Below, in pieces: positions 59,800 through 64,000 of a DNA stretch of 64,000 nt. The stretch lies in contig NZ_CP013854.1 in the NCBI RefSeq assembly GCF_001698125.1, forward strand, positions 1,798,001 to 1,862,000. The letters are read 5' to 3'. The translations under genes and the position numbers were made by a program. A model generated the notes under the pieces. The model searched no databases and was not told the DNA's origin. It saw only the letters and a program-made list of their open reading frames with translations. Positions within the stretch are counted from its first letter, which is position 1; each line of letters starts with the position of its first letter. Source of the DNA: Pseudonocardia sp. HH130630-07 (lineage in GTDB: Bacteria; Actinomycetota; Actinomycetes; Mycobacteriales; Pseudonocardiaceae).

Positions 59800-60693
59800 G
59801 GTGTGTCTCCCAATGCGCGGAGCCAGGTGACGATCGCCTTCAGGACGGCGCCGCCGCGGAAGGTCAGGGCGAGCTTGTCGTAACGGGTGGCCAGCCCGCG
59901 CCACTGCTTGACGTGGCAGAACCCGCACTCGACGACGTTGCGGTTTCGGTAGTCGACCGGATCGAATGCGGGCGGTCGGCCACCGCGTGAGCCCCGTCGT
60001 TTGCGGTGTCCCTGCTGGTCAGAGGGCTCCGGAATGACAGCGATGATCCGGCGCTCGCGCAGGTGCCGGCGGATCGCGCGTGAGGAGTAGGCCTTGTCCG
60101 CGCGCACGCGTTCAGGCCGGGTCCGGGGTCGTCCCGGGCCCGGTCGGGCGATGCTCAGGCGCGCCATCAGGTGCGGAAACATTGGCGAGTCGCCGCCCTG
60201 GCCGGGGCCGAGGAGGACCACCAGCGGGCGGCCGTGCCCGTCAACGAGCTGGTGGATCTTCGTCGACAGCCCTCCGCGGGACCGTCCCAGCGCGTGATCT
60301 GCTGGTTCGGCGAGCAGATTCGTGTAGTTCGATCCGGCCCCCTGTGTCGCGCTTGAGGGTCGCGGCGTGCTGGTGGGCACGGATGATCGTGGAGTCCACG
60401 CTGACCGCCCACCCGAGCACCTCGGCGGCGTCGGCCTCGACCAGAAGAGCAGCCAGGATGTGGTCCCAGGTGCCGTCGCCGCTGTAGCGGCGGTGCCGCT
60501 TCCACAACGTCTGCCACGGCCCGAACTCGGCTGGGACGTCGCGCCAGGGAAGCCCGCACCGATACCGGTAGATGATCCCCTCGAGCACCCGGCGGTCATC
60601 GCGGAACGGGCACCCGCGACGACCCTCGGAAGAGGGCAACAGCGGCGCCAGACGGGCCCACTGGACATCAGTCAGGACAGCGGTACGCGGCAC
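59796..60693 (-). CDS. IS5/IS427 transposase in two frames, copy C
   Basis: Same two-frame arrangement as the copy at 35465-36362, with a handful of substitutions (for example 'TDVQWARLAPLLPSSEGRRG' and 'GCPFRDD'). OrfA starts at GTG 60693 and OrfB ends at 59796. A +1 or -2 shift at the G-run near 60341 is needed to give the full DDE protein. Confidence 0.85.
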
Positions 60694-60740
60694 CGATCAA
60701 GCATCGCGCACCCCGCTCCGCCTATCTGGGAGACACGCCC
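59799..60740 (-). mobile_element. IS5/IS427-type element, copy C (942 bp)
   Basis: Ends GGGTGTGTCTCCCA and GGGCGTGTCTCCCA, with TA on each side (59797-59798 and 60741-60742). It is inserted between the dodecin stop codon and the PHO box of the second phoU-like gene, so it damages no coding sequence. Confidence 0.93.
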
Positions 60741-60754
60741 TAGCGGAGGGACCC

Positions 60755-60776
60755 GTTCATCGATCGTTCACCGGTT
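60755..60776 (+). promoter_or_regulatory. PHO box upstream of the second phoU-like gene
   Basis: Adjacent 11-base repeats GTTCATCGATC and GTTCACCGGTT, about 45-65 bases before the ATG and only 12 bases from the right TA of IS427 copy C. Same PhoP pattern as the box at 58760. Confidence 0.68.
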
Positions 60777-60818
60777 CCGGGCCGAGACGGTGCCCGGTCG
60801 CGAACTAAGGTCGTCGGC

Positions 60819-61478
60819 ATGCGCAGGGAGACGCTCGACGACAACCTCGAGCAGCTCCAGCTGATGCTCGACGAGATGGGCCCGCTGGTGTCGGCGGCGT
60901 TCGACCGCGCGTCCGACGCCGTCCTCAACGACCGCAGGCGGCTCGCCCAGCAGGTCGTGGCCCGCGACTCGGTGATCGACGGCTACCGCGCCGCGATCGA
61001 GCGCCTCGCCGTCGAGACCATGACGCTGCACGCGCCGATGGCGACCCCGTTGCGGGCCGTCGTCACCGCCCTGCGGTGCGCCCAGGCCCTGGAGCGGATG
61101 GGCGACCTGGCCCGGCACGTCGCGGAGCCGGTCGCCCGGGCCGGTGACCAACCGGTACTGCCGGAGCAGGCCCGGCCGCTGTTCACCGAGTACGGCGCTC
61201 GCGTCGGGGCGATGGGGGCCAAGGCCGTCGAGGTGCTGCGGACCCGCAACGTGCTGCTGGCCTGCGAGCTGGACACCGACGACGACGGCGTCGACGCCAC
61301 CCACCGGCAGGTGTTCGAGCTGATGTTCGGCCCGGACTGGACGGCCGGCGTCCCGGCGGCGGTCGAGGTCGCGCTCCTGGCGCGGTTCCACGAGCGCTAC
61401 GCCGACCACTGCGTCCACCTGGCGAAACACGTGATCTACGCGGTCACCGGCGGCACCCCGGACGAGATCCTGACCTGA
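60819..61478 (+). CDS. PhoU family protein, second copy
   Basis: 219 residues with the PhoU repeat signatures 'TALRCAQALERMGDLARHVA' and 'LLARFHERYADHCVHLAKHV'. It is clearly diverged from the protein at 58821 (many substitutions, same fold), so this is an old paralogue and not a recent duplication. It starts 'MRRETLDDNLEQLQLMLDEM'. It is convergent with pstB across a strong hairpin and has its own PHO box. It is the one nearer to the pst transporter and the likelier direct partner of PstB. Confidence 0.9.
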   Translation: MRRETLDDNLEQLQLMLDEMGPLVSAAFDRASDAVLNDRRRLAQQVVARDSVIDGYRAAIERLAVETMTLHAPMATPLRAVVTALRCAQALERMGDLARHVAEPVARAGDQPVLPEQARPLFTEYGARVGAMGAKAVEVLRTRNVLLACELDTDDDGVDATHRQVFELMFGPDWTAGVPAAVEVALLARFHERYADHCVHLAKHVIYAVTGGTPDEILT

Positions 61479-61491
61479 CCCGCAACGACGA

Positions 61492-61522
61492 CGGCACCGG
61501 CCCCCGTGGGGTACCGGTGCCG
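61492..61522. terminator. Bidirectional hairpin between phoU-like gene and pstB
   Basis: CGGCACCGG at 61492-61500 pairs perfectly with CCGGTGCCG at 61514-61522, with an inner CCCC-GT-GGGG. It lies between two convergent stops (61478 and 61543), so it can terminate both transcripts. Confidence 0.65.
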
Positions 61523-61542
61523 CCCGCGTGCGGTGGGCCGGT

Positions 61543-62322
61543 TCAGCCGAACCGGCCGGACACGTAGTCCTCGGTCGCCTTCTGCCGCGGCTGGGAGAAG
61601 ATCGTCTTGGTCTCGTCGATCTCCACGAGCTTGCCCGGCTTGCCGGTGCCCTCGATGTTGAAGAAGCCGGTGAAGTCGCTGACCCGCGCCGCCTGCTGCA
61701 TGTTGTGGGTCACGATGACGATCGTGTAGTCGTTCTTCAGCTCGTTGATCAGATCCTCGATCGCGAGCGTGGAGATCGGGTCGAGCGCCGAGCACGGCTC
61801 GTCCATCAGCAGCACGTCCGGTCGCACGGCGATCGCCCGGGCGATGCACAGCCGCTGCTGCTGCCCGCCGGACAGGCCCGAGCCCGGCTTGTCGAGCCGG
61901 TCCTTGACCTCGTTCCACAGGTTGGCGCCGCGCAGCGAACGCTCGACGGTCTCGTCGAACTCGGCCTTGGACGCCTTGCGGTTGTTGAGCTTCATCCCGG
62001 CGATGACGTTGTCGTAGATCGACATCGTGGGGAACGGGTTCGGCCGCTGGAAGACCATCCCGATCTGGCGCCGCACACCGACCGGGTCGACGTTCGCGCC
62101 GTACAGGTCCTGGCCGTCGAGCTCCAGGCGCCCCTCGACCCGGGCACCGGGGATGTTCTCGTGCATCCGGTTGATCGACCGGAGGAACGTCGACTTGCCG
62201 CAGCCGGACGGCCCGATGAGTGCGGTGACCGTCTTCGGCTTGATCGTCATGTTGACGCCCTCGACGGCGAGGAACGACCCGTAGTAGATGTTCAGGTCCT
62301 TGGCTTCGACACTCTTGCCCAT
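61543..62322 (-). CDS. pstB: Phosphate ABC transporter ATP-binding protein
   Basis: 259 residues, standard PstB: Walker A '[20 protein letters not shown]', Q-loop '[20 protein letters not shown]', signature '[20 protein letters not shown]', Walker B '[20 protein letters not shown]', switch His in '[17 protein letters not shown]' and the PstB-specific end '[11 protein letters not shown]'. It drives high-affinity phosphate import. It is the last gene of the leftward pst operon. Confidence 0.97.
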   Translation of the reverse strand: MGKSVEAKDLNIYYGSFLAVEGVNMTIKPKTVTALIGPSGCGKSTFLRSINRMHENIPGARVEGRLELDGQDLYGANVDPVGVRRQIGMVFQRPNPFPTMSIYDNVIAGMKLNNRKASKAEFDETVERSLRGANLWNEVKDRLDKPGSGLSGGQQQRLCIARAIAVRPDVLLMDEPCSALDPISTLAIEDLINELKNDYTIVIVTHNMQQAARVSDFTGFFNIEGTGKPGKLVEIDETKTIFSQPRQKATEDYVSGRFG

Positions 62323-62333
62323 GTCCGGGTTCC

Positions 62334-63452
62334 TTATCGGGTCTTCGGGGCGTAGATGCGGGAGATCAGGCGCGCCACCACGTTCAGCACCATGACGATG
62401 AGCAGCAGTACGAGTGCCGCGGCCCAGGCCCGGTCGAGGAACGGCTCGCGCGGCACGCCCGGGACCGCATAGGAGTAGTAGGAGAACACCGGGAGCGTCG
62501 CCATCCGGCCGTCGAACGGGTTGAGGTTCACCCCGGTGGCGAGGCCGACGGTGACCAGCAGCGGCGCCGTCTCACCGATGACGCGGGCGATCGCCAGCGT
62601 GATGCCGGTGGCGATCCCGCCCGCGGTCGTCGGGATGACGACCTTGAGGATCGTCCGCCACTTCGGGACCCCGAGCGCGAAGGACGCCTCCCGCAGCTCG
62701 TTCGGGACGATCTTGAGCATCTCCTCGGTGGACCGCACCACGATCGGGATCATCAGCACGGTCAGCGCCACCGCGCCGACGAACCCGAACCGGACGCCCG
62801 GTCCGAGCAGCAGCGCGAACAGCGCGTAGGCGAAGAGGCCGGCGACGATGGACGGGATGCCCGTCATGACGTCGACGAAGAACGTGATCGACCGGGCGAG
62901 CCGGGAGTTGTTGCCGTACTCCACCAGGTACACGGCGGTGAGCACACCGACCGGGATGGACATCAGCGCGGCCAGCCCGGTGATGATCAGCGTGCCCTGG
63001 ATGGCGTGCAGCGCACCGCCGCCCACCCCGACCACACCGCGCATCGAGTTGGTGAAGAACTGGGCGTCGAACCGGGCCCAGCCCTGGCTGACCACCGTCC
63101 ACAGAACGGAGACCAGCGGCACCATCGCGAGCAGGAACGCGCTGGTCACCACGATGGTGACCAGGCGGTCGGCGGCCTTGCGCGCGCCCTCGACGATGCG
63201 CGACGCCAGATAGGTGGCGACGCCGTACCCCACGGCGGTGAGGAACACCCACAGCCCGATGCTGAACCCGATCGCCGCCACCAGACCGGCCATGACGACC
63301 GCGGTCGCGACCAGGATGCCCAACGGGGCCCAGCGCGGGAGGGTGCCCTTGCGCCGGAGGACGGCCGGCGTCGTGGAGGCGGGGGATTCGAGTCCGGTTC
63401 CCGTCACGGAGACCTCGGTGTCGGTGCGGTTGCGTTCGGTTCCGGTGGCCAT
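62334..63452 (-). CDS. pstA: Phosphate ABC transporter permease
   Basis: 372 residues. A polar N-terminal extension of ~35 residues precedes about eight hydrophobic segments; six is the usual PstA number, and here the first pair is extra ('[20 protein letters not shown]', '[20 protein letters not shown]'). The coupling region '[20 protein letters not shown]' and '[15 protein letters not shown]' are family hallmarks. It begins one base after the pstC stop, so the operon is pstC-pstA-pstB. Confidence 0.95.
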   Translation of the reverse strand: MATGTERNRTDTEVSVTGTGLESPASTTPAVLRRKGTLPRWAPLGILVATAVVMAGLVAAIGFSIGLWVFLTAVGYGVATYLASRIVEGARKAADRLVTIVVTSAFLLAMVPLVSVLWTVVSQGWARFDAQFFTNSMRGVVGVGGGALHAIQGTLIITGLAALMSIPVGVLTAVYLVEYGNNSRLARSITFFVDVMTGIPSIVAGLFAYALFALLLGPGVRFGFVGAVALTVLMIPIVVRSTEEMLKIVPNELREASFALGVPKWRTILKVVIPTTAGGIATGITLAIARVIGETAPLLVTVGLATGVNLNPFDGRMATLPVFSYYSYAVPGVPREPFLDRAWAAALVLLLIVMVLNVVARLISRIYAPKTR

Positions 63453-63453
63453 C

Positions 63454-64000
63454 TCAGTTCGCTCCGGAGAATTCGCGGCGGCGCTCGACGATGTAGCGGG
63501 CGAGCATGTTCACCAGCAGGGTGATCACGAAGAGGACCAGGCCGGAGGCGATCAGCACGTTCACGGTGATGCCGGAGGCCTCCGGGAACTGCAGGGCGAT
63601 GTTGGCCGCGATCGTGGCCGGGTTCTCCGAGCTGATCAGGTTGAACGTGACGGCGCCGGAGACCGAGAGGATCATCGCCACCGCCATCGTCTCGCCCAGG
63701 GCCCGGCCCAGGCCGAGCATCGCACCGGAGATGATCCCGGAGCGCCCGAACGGCAGGACCGCCAGCCGGATCATCTCCCAGCGCGTGGCGCCGAGGGCCA
63801 GTGCGGCCTCCTCGTGCAGCTTCGGCGCCTGCAGGAACACCTCACGGGTCACCGCCGTGATGATCGGGAGGATCATCACCGCCAGCACCAGCCCGACGAC
63901 CAGCATGGTGCGACCGGTCGTCGACGGCGGTCCGGCGAAGAACGGGATCCAGCCGAGGTAGTCGGCGAACCAGGTGCTCAGCCCGACCGACAGGGGCGCC
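63454..64000 (-). CDS. pstC: Phosphate ABC transporter permease, C-terminal part
   Basis: C-terminal ~181 residues of PstC; the gene continues past the right edge of the window. It has 'VMILPIITAVTREVFLQAPK', the coupling helix 'LHEEAALALGATRWEMIRLA', 'MLGLGRALGETMAVAMILSV' and a last membrane helix before 'RREFSGAN'. It forms the inner-membrane channel with PstA. Confidence 0.94.
   Translation of the reverse strand, partial: APLSVGLSTWFADYLGWIPFFAGPPSTTGRTMLVVGLVLAVMILPIITAVTREVFLQAPKLHEEAALALGATRWEMIRLAVLPFGRSGIISGAMLGLGRALGETMAVAMILSVSGAVTFNLISSENPATIAANIALQFPEASGITVNVLIASGLVLFVITLLVNMLARYIVERRREFSGAN

Noticed and set aside
1..64000. CRISPR arrays, rRNA genes or a prophage
   Set aside because: No regularly spaced short repeats, no rRNA-like sequence and no phage structural genes were seen; the repeats present are all insertion-sequence related.

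Overview
The window is very GC-rich actinobacterial chromosome. It carries a mycothiol-dependent DinB-like enzyme, a WhiB protein, two oxidoreductases of the NDMA-dependent (mycofactocin-associated) type and Streptomyces-style PHO boxes. The gene content fits Pseudonocardiaceae, most likely Pseudonocardia or a close relative; this assignment is inference from family content.

Layout. (1) 1-14203: a catabolic island of two divergent operons. Leftward run acyl-CoA dehydrogenase, SDR, MHS-type transporter, SDR and NDMA-type alcohol dehydrogenase. Rightward run DUF35 protein, SCP-x-like thiolase, a degenerate SDR, an SDR and a frameshifted alpha-methylacyl-CoA racemase-like gene, followed by a GntR/FCD regulator, acyl-CoA synthetase and SMP-30 protein. 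A shared motif, TGTATCAANNATC, precedes three of these transcription units and may define a local regulon. (2) 14795-17204: an IS5-like element with an IS256-family element nested in it. (3) 17205-22128: NDMA-dependent methanol dehydrogenase (mno), a MoxR-type ATPase, a CoxE-like VWA protein and two small proteins. (4) 22129-34326: an insertion-sequence graveyard (IS5/IS427, IS1380, IS630, IS256, IS110 and IS3 families, plus a 167-bp MITE-like repeat) around AT-richer accessory genes: a DUF6414-like protein, a truncated Abi-alpha-like gene and a DUF5710-HNH protein. The IS110 element has a readable bridge RNA whose four guide segments match its donor ends and its target. (5) 34305-53562: an integrative mobilizable element ending at tRNA-Lys. 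From left to right it holds a MobF relaxase split by an IS5 copy, a DUF2637 membrane protein, overlapping acidic and unknown ORFs, a DUF4913 protein, a TraG/VirD4-like coupling protein, a WhiB-HTH protein, an excisionase, an HTH-TPR-like regulator, a Nudix protein, a tandem GntR protein and a tyrosine integrase with a GntR-like tail. (6) 53563-64000: core genome with tRNA-Lys, dus, a diguanylate cyclase, an LCP protein, phoU, dodecin, an IS5 copy, a second phoU and pstB-pstA-pstC.

How it works together. Region 1 looks like uptake, activation and beta-oxidation-like degradation of an alcohol or branched/alicyclic acid of unknown identity. Region 3 is alcohol (methanol) oxidation with a probable ATPase/VWA maturation pair. 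Region 5 is a self-excising conjugal element whose relaxase is currently broken. Region 6 contains phosphate-sensing genes, with two phoU genes each behind a two-unit PHO box.
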